A stretch of 64,000 nt of DNA from Arcobacter arenosus (GTDB taxonomy: Bacteria; Campylobacterota; Campylobacteria; Campylobacterales; Arcobacteraceae): the NCBI RefSeq assembly GCF_005771535.1, contig NZ_VANU01000002.1, positions 372,001 to 436,000 on the forward strand. The letters are read 5' to 3'. This document shows positions 28,383 to 37,364 of this stretch, in pieces. The notes under the pieces are model-generated. The model had not been told where the DNA came from. It made no database searches and saw nothing but the letters and a program-made list of their open reading frames with translations. Within the stretch, counting starts at the first letter, position 1, and each line of letters opens with the position of its first letter. The position numbers and the translations under genes were made by a program.

Positions 28383-29951
28383 TTAGAATGTATATCTTAC
28401 GTAAGCTCTAATATCTTGAGCTTCTTTTACTGCATCTTGTTGTTGTGCAGCTACACTATTGATATCATACGGTGTACCATCAGCCCCAAAGAAAGAGTTT
28501 GAACCTGTGTAGTCATATTTAATATTAGTATAACTTAATCCCCATGATAGTGCATTGTTGATTTTTTGATTTCTATAAATTTCCCAAGCTGTACCTCTTG
28601 CCGCAATTTTAGAACCAGCATATGAATCTTCTCCATAAGTCATTGATCTCCAGTATTTGCTCCCTTTATTCCATTCAACACCAATTCTTGAATCATTAGG
28701 TGAAATTGGACAAGGAGCATTTACTCCAACCCAAATTGAATGACCTGTTTCAGATTCTGTTGAACCTAACATTCCTCCTGGAACATTTGCATTTGGATCA
28801 GTTTTTGACATTGCAAATGATGCAAATACTGTAGTATCATCTAAATAATCAGATATTCCATCTCCAATACCATATGCTTTTAATAAAATTGTTGCATAAT
28901 CTATATTACCTACTGATTTAAAAGATGGTATTGCCATTTGCATTGCATATGCATTTGCTGCTGTAGGTGTAGTCATATATGTTTGATATGCTGTATTAAA
29001 AGATGATAATGATGCACCATCAAACCCAATTAAATCCCATGCATGTGCATAATTTAAATGAATTGAGTATTGACCATCATCGTATGGTACAGCAATAAAT
29101 CCTAACATATCAACATCAGCATTTTTTGAATTATCTGTAGAATAAGCTGGGCTAAACATATCAAATCTTGGAGTTGCATTTGTTAAACCTCTACCACCAC
29201 AGATTTTAATCCAAGAACCAGGAAGTCCTAAAACTTTTTCAGTATCAAGTTTTAATGAGTAACCATCAAACTCTACATCAACTACATGTGATAATGGAGA
29301 ATTTGCTTTTTGCATATTTCTCATATTTATTGGAAGTCCATCAGTTGAAGGTCTTCTACCAACAGAAACAGTCCATGGAATATCAAGTCCACCAATTGTT
29401 TTATCTTTATATAACCAATATGCTTCTTTTACTTTTAGTGTATTATCAGTAGCATTTTCATTTGTTACCCAATCAAAATCTGCATAACCAGGAGTTGTAT
29501 TTGATTGTGAGTGATTTGCAGTATCTCCCCATGCTTTGTTATATGAGATTTTACCTTTAAATACTGTATTATCGTTTGGAGCATATGCTGCACCTAACCA
29601 TAATCTATTAGTTAATAGGGCATTATTTTTAGGTTTGTTACCATTAACTGTTTTATATTGAATATTATCAACTTGCGTTCTAAAGTCAATATCCCATTTG
29701 ATATTATCACTTGCACTTTGTTTTTTTGCGCCAAGTGCTAGTTTTTTATTACTTTGAACTTGTTTTTCTAATTTTGTGAATCTTTCATCACTAACTGCTT
29801 TTTCAGTTTTTTCAAATTTACTTTCTAATGCAGCAATTTGAGCTTTTAACATCTCAATTTGTTTTAACATAGCTTCATTGCTTACATCTGCAGCGAATGA
29901 AGTTGTAGACAATGCAGCAATTGCTGATAGGACAACTATCGATTTTTTCAT
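28383..29951 (-). CDS. DUF3373-family outer-membrane beta-barrel protein
   Basis: A 522-residue precursor from the ATG at 29951, chosen because AGGAAG lies 6 bases upstream and a Sec signal peptide (cleavage after S-F-A-A) starts there. An upstream in-frame ATG at 29996 has no such site. A coiled-coil segment (about residues 28-60, M-L-K-Q-I-E-M-L-K-A-Q-I) is followed by alternating beta strands and a C-terminal Y-V-R-Y-T-F, the terminal aromatic signature of outer-membrane barrels. The pattern matches the DUF3373 porin-like proteins of Campylobacterota. Substrate unknown. Confidence 0.82.
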   Translation of the reverse strand: MKKSIVVLSAIAALSTTSFAADVSNEAMLKQIEMLKAQIAALESKFEKTEKAVSDERFTKLEKQVQSNKKLALGAKKQSASDNIKWDIDFRTQVDNIQYKTVNGNKPKNNALLTNRLWLGAAYAPNDNTVFKGKISYNKAWGDTANHSQSNTTPGYADFDWVTNENATDNTLKVKEAYWLYKDKTIGGLDIPWTVSVGRRPSTDGLPINMRNMQKANSPLSHVVDVEFDGYSLKLDTEKVLGLPGSWIKICGGRGLTNATPRFDMFSPAYSTDNSKNADVDMLGFIAVPYDDGQYSIHLNYAHAWDLIGFDGASLSSFNTAYQTYMTTPTAANAYAMQMAIPSFKSVGNIDYATILLKAYGIGDGISDYLDDTTVFASFAMSKTDPNANVPGGMLGSTESETGHSIWVGVNAPCPISPNDSRIGVEWNKGSKYWRSMTYGEDSYAGSKIAARGTAWEIYRNQKINNALSWGLSYTNIKYDYTGSNSFFGADGTPYDINSVAAQQQDAVKEAQDIRAYVRYTF

Positions 29952-30096
29952 TTTCTCTTCCTTTGTGTTAAATAGTTTAAAAGGATTATATAACAATTTA
30001 TTTAAGTTAAATTTAAGAATAGATAATCATTTGTTATGATAATTAAAACTAAAACTTATAATATTAACTTATATTATATAAAACTTTTTGCCAAGT

Positions 30097-30127
30097 AAAA
30101 AAAGGAGAATTTAAAATCCTCCTTTTC
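30097..30127 (-). terminator. Terminator after the second cytochrome-like paralogue
   Basis: AAAAGGAG and CTCCTTTT arms enclose an AT-rich loop, with a T run on the minus strand. It lies 40 bases after the stop. Confidence 0.75.
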
Positions 30128-30166
30128 AAAAATAATTTAAATCTAATGATAAACCTTATTCATAGA

Positions 30167-30490
30167 TTAACAAGATGGAACATTTCCTGAATCACTTGCA
30201 TATTCATATGAGAAATCATAAATATGTTGAATCCATTTCTCTTTAACATCGTCAGCTTTTACATTTGGACAAATTTTAATCATCTCGTCAACAAATTTAC
30301 CTTCACTCATAATTGTTTTCCACTCACCTTGAGTGTGTTTAACCGCGAATTTAGCGCCATTGAAACCACAAGGCTTTTTGAATTTTTTAATAAAAATCTT
30401 TTGACCTTTTACTGGGTCAGCTGATGCAACAGTTGTTGCAATACCTAAAAATACTGTAGCTGCTAGAGCTATTTTAAGAAGTTGTTTCAT
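30167..30490 (-). CDS. Periplasmic cytochrome-like protein without a haem motif, copy 2
   Basis: A 107-residue precursor with a signal peptide ending at about residue 24. The start of the mature protein, D-P-V-K-G-Q-K-I-F-I-K-K, looks like a class I cytochrome c, but no C-x-x-C-H is present. Three cysteines remain: C41 in K-P-C-G-F-N-G, C74 in I-C-P-N, and the terminal C107. It differs from the neighbouring copy at about ten positions, mostly in the signal peptide and around residues 59-62. It has its own TATAAT (30526-30531) and terminator. Similar small proteins are annotated as cytochrome c in related genomes as I recall. The role is unknown. Confidence 0.8.
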   Translation of the reverse strand: MKQLLKIALAATVFLGIATTVASADPVKGQKIFIKKFKKPCGFNGAKFAVKHTQGEWKTIMSEGKFVDEMIKICPNVKADDVKEKWIQHIYDFSYEYASDSGNVPSC

Positions 30491-30597
30491 AACTTTTCCT
30501 TTTAATTTTAATATAAGCTGATGTAATTATATAATGTAAAAAATTAAGGTAAGATTAATTATGAATAAGTATTCATTATAATTTTGATAAATTAGAG

Positions 30598-30636
30598 ATA
30601 AAAAAAGGGAGAAAGTAAAACTTTCTCCCTTTTTAT
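30598..30636 (-). terminator. Terminator after the first cytochrome-like paralogue
   Basis: AAAAGGGAGAAAG and CTTTCTCCCTTTT form a perfect 13-bp stem over a TAAAA loop, with a T run on the minus strand, 24 bases after the stop. Confidence 0.9.
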
Positions 30637-30657
30637 AAGTTTATATTATATTAAATA

Positions 30658-30981
30658 TTAACAAGATGGAACATTTCCTGAATCACTTGCATATTCATAT
30701 GAGAAATCATAAATATGTTGAATCCATTTCTCTTTAACATCTTCTGCTTTTACATTTGGACAAATTTTAATCATCTCATCAACAAATTTACCTTCATCCA
30801 TAAGTGCTTTCCATTCACCTTGAGTATGTTTAACTGCGAATTTAGCACCATTGAAACCGCAAGGCTTTTTAAATTTTTTAATAAAAATCTTTTGCCCCTT
30901 TACTGGATCCGCTGATGCAGTTGAAGCTGCAATACCTAAGAATACTGTAACTGCTAATGCAATTTTAAGTAAGTTTTTCAT
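30658..30981 (-). CDS. Periplasmic cytochrome-like protein without a haem motif, copy 1
   Basis: A 107-residue precursor nearly identical to the copy at 30167, with the same signal peptide length and the same three cysteines (C41, C74, C107). The family tail E-Y-A-S-D-S-G-N-V-P-S-C is exact in both. AGGAGAG lies before the ATG. Each copy has its own promoter and terminator, so the pair arose by a tandem duplication that included the regulatory regions. Confidence 0.8.
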   Translation of the reverse strand: MKNLLKIALAVTVFLGIAASTASADPVKGQKIFIKKFKKPCGFNGAKFAVKHTQGEWKALMDEGKFVDEMIKICPNVKAEDVKEKWIQHIYDFSYEYASDSGNVPSC

Positions 30982-31017
30982 TTAACTCTCTCCTTATCTA
31001 ATTATAATTTGGCTACA

Positions 31018-31023
31018 ATTATA
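31018..31023 (-). promoter_or_regulatory. Extended -10 for the first cytochrome-like paralogue
   Basis: The minus strand reads TGCTATAAT, a perfect extended -10, 37 bases before the ATG at 30981, within the divergent region shared with the NFACT gene. Confidence 0.6.
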
Positions 31024-31076
31024 GCACATGTTGATAAAAAACTGCTGTAATCTTAATAAGTAAAAGTGAATTTATT

Positions 31077-32405
31077 GTGAAATACTATCTATTGAAAGAA
31101 GTGATTAACTATTTATCTATAAATGCCCAAAATATAAAGCTTTGTAAACGAATCGATAATAATACAATTATAATTGAATTTAATAATAGAAATATTATTT
31201 ACTTCGATATGAGTAAGGGAAATAGTTTAATTTATAAAAGAAAAGAAGATCCAAAATCTAAAAAAGATTTTAATGCACCTTTTGATGTTGTACTTCAAAA
31301 AAGGTTTATTAAGTCAAAAATAGAAGATATTTCTCTTTATAACGATGATAAAATTATAAATATAAAAGTAAGCTCATCTTCCTCATATAAAAAACTAACA
31401 ACAATACTACAATTGGAGTTTACAGGGAAACATACAAATATTATCATATTAGATGAAAATAGAGTGATATTAGAAGCTTTAAGACATATTGATGAGTTTT
31501 CTTCAAGCAGAGTTGTTAAAGTTGGAATAAAACTAGAAGAGATTCCTAAACAAAACTTTATACCTAAAATTGAGAAGGTAGATAATATAGAAGAGTATCT
31601 TTTTAATGTTTATGAACAAATAGAAGAAAAAAATATTCAGAATATAAAAAAGCAAAAAATTTCTCAAGTTGAAAAGAAATTAAGAAAACTAGAAAAAACT
31701 GTAAAATCTTTACCAAAAAAAGAGGACTTAGAGGAAGAATCAACTAAACTTTATGAAAAAGCAAATTTAATTCTTGCAAACTTACATATGATTAAGCCTT
31801 ATCAAAAAAGTTTTAAAACTTATGATTTTTCTGGAAATGAAGTGGAAGTTACATTAGATGAAAAGTTTCAAGCTTCAACATATTCAAATGAACTATTTAA
31901 AAAAGCGAAAAGAGCTAAACATAAAGCAAACAATATAAAAATAGAAAAGGATAATTTAGAAGAGAAAATTGAGTTTTTAAATAAATTGATTTTAAATCTA
32001 AATAATTCAAAGTCTATAGATGAAATGGAGTTTTTATATCCTAAGAAACAAAAGAATCAAACAAAAACAAAAAAATCACAGATGTATGAAAGTTTCTTTT
32101 TTGAAGGATATAAAATTATGTTAGGAACTAGTGAAAGGGAAAATATCTTTTTGCTTAAAAATAGCAAAGCAAGTGATTTTTGGTTTCATTTAAAAGATAG
32201 ACCATCATCCCATGTAATTGTACAAAATACAAAAAAATCATTGCCTGATAATGTTATTGAAAAAGCAGCAATAATTTGCGCACAATTTTCAACAGATCAT
32301 AGTGGAACTTATGAGGTTGATTATACCCAAAGAAGAAATGTAAAAATACAAAATGGAGCAAATGTTTTATATAACCCTTATACAACTACTGTAGTAAAAA
32401 CTTAA
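31077..32405 (+). CDS. NFACT-family protein (RqcH/fibronectin-binding-like)
   Basis: A 442-residue protein starting at GTG. It has an NFACT-N domain (about 1-180), a long charged coiled coil (about 185-320) and a C-terminal NFACT-R domain with the F-W-F-H-L-K-D-R-P-S-S-H-V-I-V motif near residue 370. Bacterial RqcH binds stalled large subunits and adds alanine tails for ribosome-associated quality control. Older annotations call it fibronectin-binding. It is shorter than the Bacillus protein (about 570), as in related Campylobacterota. Confidence 0.87.
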   Translation: MKYYLLKEVINYLSINAQNIKLCKRIDNNTIIIEFNNRNIIYFDMSKGNSLIYKRKEDPKSKKDFNAPFDVVLQKRFIKSKIEDISLYNDDKIINIKVSSSSSYKKLTTILQLEFTGKHTNIIILDENRVILEALRHIDEFSSSRVVKVGIKLEEIPKQNFIPKIEKVDNIEEYLFNVYEQIEEKNIQNIKKQKISQVEKKLRKLEKTVKSLPKKEDLEEESTKLYEKANLILANLHMIKPYQKSFKTYDFSGNEVEVTLDEKFQASTYSNELFKKAKRAKHKANNIKIEKDNLEEKIEFLNKLILNLNNSKSIDEMEFLYPKKQKNQTKTKKSQMYESFFFEGYKIMLGTSERENIFLLKNSKASDFWFHLKDRPSSHVIVQNTKKSLPDNVIEKAAIICAQFSTDHSGTYEVDYTQRRNVKIQNGANVLYNPYTTTVVKT

Positions 32406-32422
32406 GAAAAGGCAAACTTTAG

Positions 32423-32428
32423 TATAAT
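32423..32428 (+). promoter_or_regulatory. Candidate -10 for the cdsA-dxr operon
   Basis: TATAAT lies 30 bases before the cdsA ATG and 18 bases after the preceding stop, following an ACTTTAG stretch with no clear -35. Confidence 0.4.
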
Positions 32429-32457
32429 CAAGCTTTATTCCAAGAACTAGGTTTCAT

Positions 32458-33216
32458 ATGACAGAGATAATAAAATCAAGTGGTACTAGAATCAAAACAG
32501 GTGTAATTCTAATTTTAGCAGTTTTACTTATAGGATATATTGACTCATTTTTTATAATGTGGCTTTTATTTGGAGGACTTCTTGTAATTTCAATAAGTGA
32601 ATCAAAAAAGCTCTATAAAACAGAAATTGACTTTGTATATCTATACACTGGTGTCTTATGGTTTGTAGCATATTTTTATCCAAATCCAGAAGATTTAATA
32701 TTTGTATTAGCTATTGTTTACGCTTCAGTATTAGCTTATAAAAAAAGTATTGATACAAAAGCTTTTTTAATTCTTTTATATCCAACAGCTTCTTTTTTAT
32801 TCTTATTCTCACTTTATATTGAATATGGAGTTATGTCTTTATTATGGTTACTTGTAATTGTTGCAGGTGCAGATATAGGGGCATATTTTGTAGGAAGAAG
32901 TATGGGGAAAACAAAATTTTGTGAAACAAGTCCAAATAAAACTATTGAAGGGGTTATTGGAGGTTTAGTTGTTGCAATTATTTTAGGAACTATTTTTTCA
33001 ATTGATAATCTATCAACATTTGGAGCAATAGTTATTTCTCTTATTGTTGCTTTAGCTTCTGTATTTGGAGATTTATTTGAAAGCTATTTAAAAAGAGAAG
33101 CAGAGGTAAAAGATAGTGGAGATATTTTACCTGGCCATGGTGGAATTTTAGATAGAACAGATGGGTACCTTTTTGGCGGAGTTATAATGTTAGTTCTTTT
33201 ACGAGCAATAATGTGA
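32458..33216 (+). CDS. cdsA: Phosphatidate cytidylyltransferase
   Basis: Integral membrane enzyme of 252 residues making CDP-diacylglycerol from phosphatidate and CTP. About seven transmembrane segments are visible. The C-terminal family signature S-Y-L-K-R, then K-D-S-G-D-I-L-P-G-H-G-G-I-L-D-R, is complete. Its stop overlaps the dxr start as GTGA. Confidence 0.96.
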   Translation: MTEIIKSSGTRIKTGVILILAVLLIGYIDSFFIMWLLFGGLLVISISESKKLYKTEIDFVYLYTGVLWFVAYFYPNPEDLIFVLAIVYASVLAYKKSIDTKAFLILLYPTASFLFLFSLYIEYGVMSLLWLLVIVAGADIGAYFVGRSMGKTKFCETSPNKTIEGVIGGLVVAIILGTIFSIDNLSTFGAIVISLIVALASVFGDLFESYLKREAEVKDSGDILPGHGGILDRTDGYLFGGVIMLVLLRAIM

Positions 33217-34280
33217 TAGTTTTAGGAAGTACTGGCTCAATTGGGGTTAATACCCTAAATATTGCAAGAAAATTTAATCTAAATATTGAAGTTTTAGTTG
33301 CTGGTAGAAATATTGAAGTTTTAAATAAACAAATTGCGGAGTTTAAACCTAAAAAAGTAGTAATCGCTAATAAAGATGATATCTCAAAGGTAAATCACCC
33401 AAATGTATCTTTTGGTGAAGATGCCATTTTAGATGCAATTGAACAAAGTGAAGCTAAGACTGTTGTAAATTCACTTGTGGGTTTTTTAGGATTAAAACCA
33501 ACTTTAAAAGCAATAGAGTGTGGTAAAAAAATTGCCCTAGCAAATAAAGAATCACTTGTTGTAGCTGGGAAATTTATTGACCAAAGTAAATTAAGTCCAA
33601 TAGATAGTGAACATTTTGGATTATGGTATTTACTACAAGATAAGAAAATAGATTCTATGACAATTACTGCTAGTGGTGGTTCATTTAGAGATTATCCATT
33701 GGATGAACTTAAAAATGTATCAATAAAAGAAGCTTTAAATCATCCAAACTGGTCAATGGGAAATAAAATCACTATTGATAGTGCAACTATGACAAACAAA
33801 ATGTTCGAGCTTTTAGAAGCTGCATGGTTGTTTAATACTTCAAAGTTAGACGCAATTATTGAAACAAAATCACTTATTCATGCAATGGTAAATTTTACCG
33901 ATGGAAGTACAACAGCTCATATTGCAAATGCTTCAATGCAACTTCCCATTGCCTATGCAATACTTGGACGTTGTGATGAACCAATTTTAAAACCTGTAGA
34001 TTTGCTGCAAGTTGGAAGTTTAGAATTCAAAGAGATTGAAGTTTCAAGATATCCAATTTGGGAAGTAAAAGATGAGATTTTAAAAAATCCAGATTTAGGA
34101 GTTGTTTTAAATGCAGCAAATGAAGTGGGTGTTTACAAGTTTTTAAATGGGGAAATAGGATTTTTAGATATTTCAAAAACAACATTAAATGCATTAAATA
34201 AATTCAATAATGTAAAACCTCAAAATATAGATGATATTTTTGAGATTGATAAACAAGTTAGGGGTTTTTGTGAGTCTTGA
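33213..34280 (+). CDS. dxr: 1-deoxy-D-xylulose 5-phosphate reductoisomerase
   Basis: A 355-residue enzyme for the second step of the MEP isoprenoid pathway. It has the NADPH-binding L-G-S-T-G-S-I-G at the N-terminus, A-N-K-E-S-L-V near residue 110, the metal site P-I-D-S-E-H and the flexible loop N-H-P-N-W-S-M-G. The start is GTG inside the cdsA stop (GTGA overlap). The cdsA-dxr order is common. Confidence 0.96.
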   Translation: MIVLGSTGSIGVNTLNIARKFNLNIEVLVAGRNIEVLNKQIAEFKPKKVVIANKDDISKVNHPNVSFGEDAILDAIEQSEAKTVVNSLVGFLGLKPTLKAIECGKKIALANKESLVVAGKFIDQSKLSPIDSEHFGLWYLLQDKKIDSMTITASGGSFRDYPLDELKNVSIKEALNHPNWSMGNKITIDSATMTNKMFELLEAAWLFNTSKLDAIIETKSLIHAMVNFTDGSTTAHIANASMQLPIAYAILGRCDEPILKPVDLLQVGSLEFKEIEVSRYPIWEVKDEILKNPDLGVVLNAANEVGVYKFLNGEIGFLDISKTTLNALNKFNNVKPQNIDDIFEIDKQVRGFCES

Positions 34281-34548
34281 TTTATTGATTCCCTTTGGAA
34301 TATTACTAGCTTTGGTAATATATTTAATTTATACAAGAACGAAATTTGAAAAAAATGTTGTGAATATTTATGAGAAAAAATTTGATGAATGGAAAAAACA
34401 CGATAGTTCAAATGATAGAAAAGAAAAACCATGTAAAGAGCTTGTTGGATTAATTTATAAAGAAGAGTATAATATAACTATGGAACTTCTTGATGAAAGT
34501 GTGAAATCACAAATTCAAAGAGGAAAGTTTACTTTAAAGGATAAATGA
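34270..34548 (+). CDS. Small single-pass membrane protein, unknown function
   Basis: A 92-residue protein from GTG at 34270, preferred because TTAGGGG lies 5 bases upstream. Starting there it overlaps the dxr end by 11 bases. One transmembrane helix (about 5-22) is followed by a charged cytosolic domain with a lone cysteine in K-P-C-K-E-L. I do not recognise it. It sits in a tightly overlapping run from cdsA to tsaD. Confidence 0.6.
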   Translation: MSLDLLIPFGILLALVIYLIYTRTKFEKNVVNIYEKKFDEWKKHDSSNDRKEKPCKELVGLIYKEEYNITMELLDESVKSQIQRGKFTLKDK

Positions 34549-34979
34549 TGAGATATTTATTCTTGGTCTTACTCTTGATTAGTTTTAGTTTTTCTAACGA
34601 TTTTAGAAGAGACGGAATAAGAAAAGTTGTAGTTGATTCAACTGCAAAATTAATGTGGATTGATAATTTTTCAAATGTAAAAAATAGATTAAATCACAGT
34701 GATGCAACAGATTATTGTGAAAGCTTATCTTATGCTGGATATGATAATTGGAGACTACCTACAATAGAAGAGTTTGAACTTATTGTGGATAAGACAAATG
34801 AAAGAAGTTATATAAATAGGGCATTTAAATTTAATATGCCCGTTGGATATTGGGCAAGCAAAGCCCATTGGCGTACATTTTGGTTTTATGCTGATTATAT
34901 GTTTTTTGTAAGTGGAACGCCATATTATGACAGTCGTCATAAAAAGAAATTTGTAAGATGTGTAAGGGATATTAATTAA
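34545..34979 (+). CDS. DUF1566 (Lcl C-terminal-like) secreted protein
   Basis: A 144-residue precursor with a signal peptide (about 1-18). The mature part has the DUF1566 pattern: L-M-W-I-D near the start, A-T-D-Y-C-E-S-L, the N-W-R-L-P-T-I-E-E motif, W-A-S-K and the ending V-R-C-V-R-D. The domain occurs in bacterial surface and secreted proteins. Its function is unclear. It overlaps the previous gene by 4 bases (ATGA). Confidence 0.75.
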   Translation: MMRYLFLVLLLISFSFSNDFRRDGIRKVVVDSTAKLMWIDNFSNVKNRLNHSDATDYCESLSYAGYDNWRLPTIEEFELIVDKTNERSYINRAFKFNMPVGYWASKAHWRTFWFYADYMFFVSGTPYYDSRHKKKFVRCVRDIN

Positions 34980-35533
34980 TGAAAGAAAAAAGAGTTTTAA
35001 TACTTCATGGTTTAGGTGGGAGTGATTTTCCCCATTGGCAAGCAAATTTAGCTAGGGATTTAATTGAACAAAATACTCCGGTGTCATTTCCTACTTTGCC
35101 AAATAGAGATAATCCAGATTTAAATGAGTGGAAAGAGTTTTTAAAAAAAGAGATTGAACATTTTAAACCAACTATAGTTGTTTGTCATTCTTTAGCAAAT
35201 CTTTTATGGTTTCACACTTGCGAAGAGTTAGATATAAAATTAGATAAGTTAATGTTAGTTGCACCAGTTAGAGATAAAGTTTTAGATGATGCTCCAACAT
35301 TTTTCCCTTATCCTCTTCCTGAAGATTTAAAGTCAGTTGAAGTAATTATGGCAACTTCTACAAATGACCCATATATTACAGTTGAAGAGGCTATTAGATT
35401 AAGTAGTAAAATAAGAGTTGGAATGAAAATACTTGAAGATGCTGGACATATAAATGCTGCTTCTGGTTATGGAAAACTTGATTGTGCTTTAGAGTGGTTA
35501 AATAGAGTTGATGAGTGTGAGGAAAATAGATAA
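34979..35533 (+). CDS. RBBP9/YdeN-type alpha/beta hydrolase
   Basis: A 184-residue serine hydrolase: L-H-G-L-G-G-S near residue 10, nucleophile in C-H-S-L-A-N near 67, and a catalytic histidine in A-G-H-I-N-A near 153. The H-W-Q-x-x-L motif after the first loop is typical of the RBBP9/YdeN family. Its substrate is unknown. It shares one base with the preceding gene and abuts tsaD. Confidence 0.8.
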   Translation: MKEKRVLILHGLGGSDFPHWQANLARDLIEQNTPVSFPTLPNRDNPDLNEWKEFLKKEIEHFKPTIVVCHSLANLLWFHTCEELDIKLDKLMLVAPVRDKVLDDAPTFFPYPLPEDLKSVEVIMATSTNDPYITVEEAIRLSSKIRVGMKILEDAGHINAASGYGKLDCALEWLNRVDECEENR

Positions 35534-36532
35534 ATGATTTTATCAATCGAATCTTCTTGTGATGATAGTTCAATTGCAATTACCCAAATTGAATCAAAAA
35601 AACTAATCTACCACAAAAAAATATCTCAAGAATTACAACATAGTGTTTATGGTGGAGTTGTACCTGAATTAGCTGCAAGACTTCATGTTGAAGCACTTCC
35701 AAAAATACTTGAAGAGTGTAAAGAATATTTTCCAAAACTAAAAGCAATAGCTGTAACAAATGCCCCAGGGCTTTCAGTAACCCTTATGGAGGGTGTAACT
35801 ATGGCAAAGGCTTTAAGCATTAGTTTAAATCTCCCATTAATAGCTGTAAATCATCTAAAAGGACATATCTATTCACTATTTATTGAAAAAGAAGAAAATT
35901 TTCCAACAACTATCCTTTTAGTTTCAGGGGGACACACTCAAATAATCGAGGCAAATGGATTAAATGATATGAAATTAGTAGCTTCAACACTTGATGATAG
36001 TTTTGGTGAAAGTTTTGATAAAGTAGCAAAAATGATGAATCTTGGTTATCCAGGTGGACCAATTGTTCAAGAAAAAGGATTAAAAGGGAATGAAAATAGA
36101 TTTGATTTTCCAGTTCCTTTAAGACAGAGTCCAAATATAGAGTTTTCATATAGTGGACTTAAAAATGCAGTTAGAATGCAAATAGAAAAACTTGAAAATG
36201 AAGGAAGTTTGACAGAAGAAGATATTTGTGATATTTGTGCTTCCTTTGAAAAAACAGCAGTTGCTCATATCATGCAAAAGATGAAAAAATATTTTAAATC
36301 TAATAGACCAAAAAACTTAGCAATAGTTGGTGGAGCAAGTGCAAATATAAGACTTAGAACTGCAATTGAAGAGTTGTGTTCTAAAAACAACACAAAACTA
36401 TTTTTAAGTGAATTGAAATATTGCTCTGACAATGCCGCTATGATAGGTCGTGTAGCAGTTGAACAATACAAGATAAATGAATTTGTGACTGTTGAAGATA
36501 TTGATGTACAAACAAGATTAAAAGGGTTTTAA
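35534..36532 (+). CDS. tsaD: tRNA N6-threonylcarbamoyladenosine synthase subunit TsaD
   Basis: A 332-residue ASKHA-fold enzyme that places the threonylcarbamoyl group on A37 of ANN-decoding tRNAs. It has the N-terminal I-E-S-S-C-D-D-S-S, the metal-binding histidines in N-H-L-K-G-H near 110, and S-G-G-H-T-Q. The start directly abuts the previous stop. Confidence 0.96.
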   Translation: MILSIESSCDDSSIAITQIESKKLIYHKKISQELQHSVYGGVVPELAARLHVEALPKILEECKEYFPKLKAIAVTNAPGLSVTLMEGVTMAKALSISLNLPLIAVNHLKGHIYSLFIEKEENFPTTILLVSGGHTQIIEANGLNDMKLVASTLDDSFGESFDKVAKMMNLGYPGGPIVQEKGLKGNENRFDFPVPLRQSPNIEFSYSGLKNAVRMQIEKLENEGSLTEEDICDICASFEKTAVAHIMQKMKKYFKSNRPKNLAIVGGASANIRLRTAIEELCSKNNTKLFLSELKYCSDNAAMIGRVAVEQYKINEFVTVEDIDVQTRLKGF

Positions 36533-36533
36533 A

Positions 36534-36884
36534 ATGGGTGGTTTAGCAGATTTATTAGCTCAAAATATGGGTGCTACTTTAGATGGTGATACCCACGATA
36601 CAAAAAAAGAGGAGAAAAAAAATCCAAAAAAATCTTCATCTGAGATATTACCTAAAAACCAACACCAATTAGTTTTTACTTTTGAAAAAAGAAAAGGTAA
36701 ACCAGTAACTTTAGTTGGAAGATTTTATATTCCTGAAAATGAAAAAAAAGAAGTTTTGAAACTTTTGAAGAAAAAACTTGCTTGTGGTGGTAGTATAAAT
36801 AATGAATGGATTGAACTTCAAGGTGATGTAAAAGATAAAATTAAATCAGTTTTAGAAAAAGAAAACTGGAAATTCAGGAAATAA
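36534..36884 (+). CDS. SUI1/eIF1-like translation factor (YciH family)
   Basis: A 116-residue protein: a short N-terminal region, a lysine-rich linker (about 22-36) and a C-terminal SUI1 domain (about 45-116), with R-K-G-K-P-V-T-L-V-G-R-F near residue 53 and the L-K-K-K-L-A-C-G-G-S motif near 80. YciH-type proteins influence start-site choice in bacteria. It follows tsaD after 1 base. Confidence 0.87.
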   Translation: MGGLADLLAQNMGATLDGDTHDTKKEEKKNPKKSSSEILPKNQHQLVFTFEKRKGKPVTLVGRFYIPENEKKEVLKLLKKKLACGGSINNEWIELQGDVKDKIKSVLEKENWKFRK

Positions 36885-36995
36885 TATAAATTTTACTTAT
36901 ATCTAATATAATCTATTCTTAATAAATAAGTAAATATAATTTTACTATTAGAAAGATATGTATAATTAATCATTAGTTTATAAAAAGGAAAAAAG

Positions 36996-37358
36996 ATGAG
37001 ATTAGTATTTCCTACTAATGAAAATATGGGTTATTTAAGTAAAAGAGGTGCACATTTTGGAAAGGCAAAATTTTATACAGTTATAACTTTAGATAATAAA
37101 AAGATATCTGATGTTGAGGTTGTAGAAAATGCAGGTCATTCTGGAGCTTGTTCTGGTGCAGTAACAAATATTATGGCATTAAACCCAGATGCACTTATAG
37201 TAAGTGGAATTGGAGCTAACCCAGCAAGAGGTTTTTATGAAGCTGGACTTGATGTGTATTTTGACAAAGAGAGTAAAAAAGTTCAGGACTCTATTGAAAT
37301 GTTTATTGATGGAAAATTAACAAAACTTCAAAACGAAGGAACGTGTACATCACACTAA
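36996..37358 (+). CDS. NifX/NifB-type dinitrogenase iron-molybdenum cofactor-domain protein
   Basis: A 120-residue protein of the NifX/NafY/IssA fold: H-F-G-K-A-K-F-Y near residue 22, a histidine-cysteine element N-A-G-H-S-G-A-C-S-G, and S-G-I-G-A-N-P-A-R-G-F. Outside nitrogen fixation these small proteins bind or store metal clusters. It heads a group with two permease halves, suggesting metal-related transport, though this is inference. GGAAAAAAG precedes the ATG. Confidence 0.82.
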   Translation: MRLVFPTNENMGYLSKRGAHFGKAKFYTVITLDNKKISDVEVVENAGHSGACSGAVTNIMALNPDALIVSGIGANPARGFYEAGLDVYFDKESKKVQDSIEMFIDGKLTKLQNEGTCTSH

Positions 37359-37364
37359 AATAAT

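Noticed and set aside
29952-29996. N-terminal extension of the DUF3373 outer-membrane protein
   Set aside because: The ribosome binding site and signal peptide place the start at 29951. The extra 15 codons would bury the signal peptide.
30224-30915. Two matching plus-strand frames opposite the paired 107-residue genes
   Set aside because: They resemble each other only because the sense genes are duplicates. They lack ribosome binding sites, and the sense frames have signal peptides and conserved cysteines.
36892-36934. TTTACTTAT/ATAAGTAAA inverted repeat before the NifX-like gene
   Set aside because: Nine-base arms made almost only of A and T with a 25-base spacer are expected by chance in such spacers, and no promoter or terminator logic supports them.
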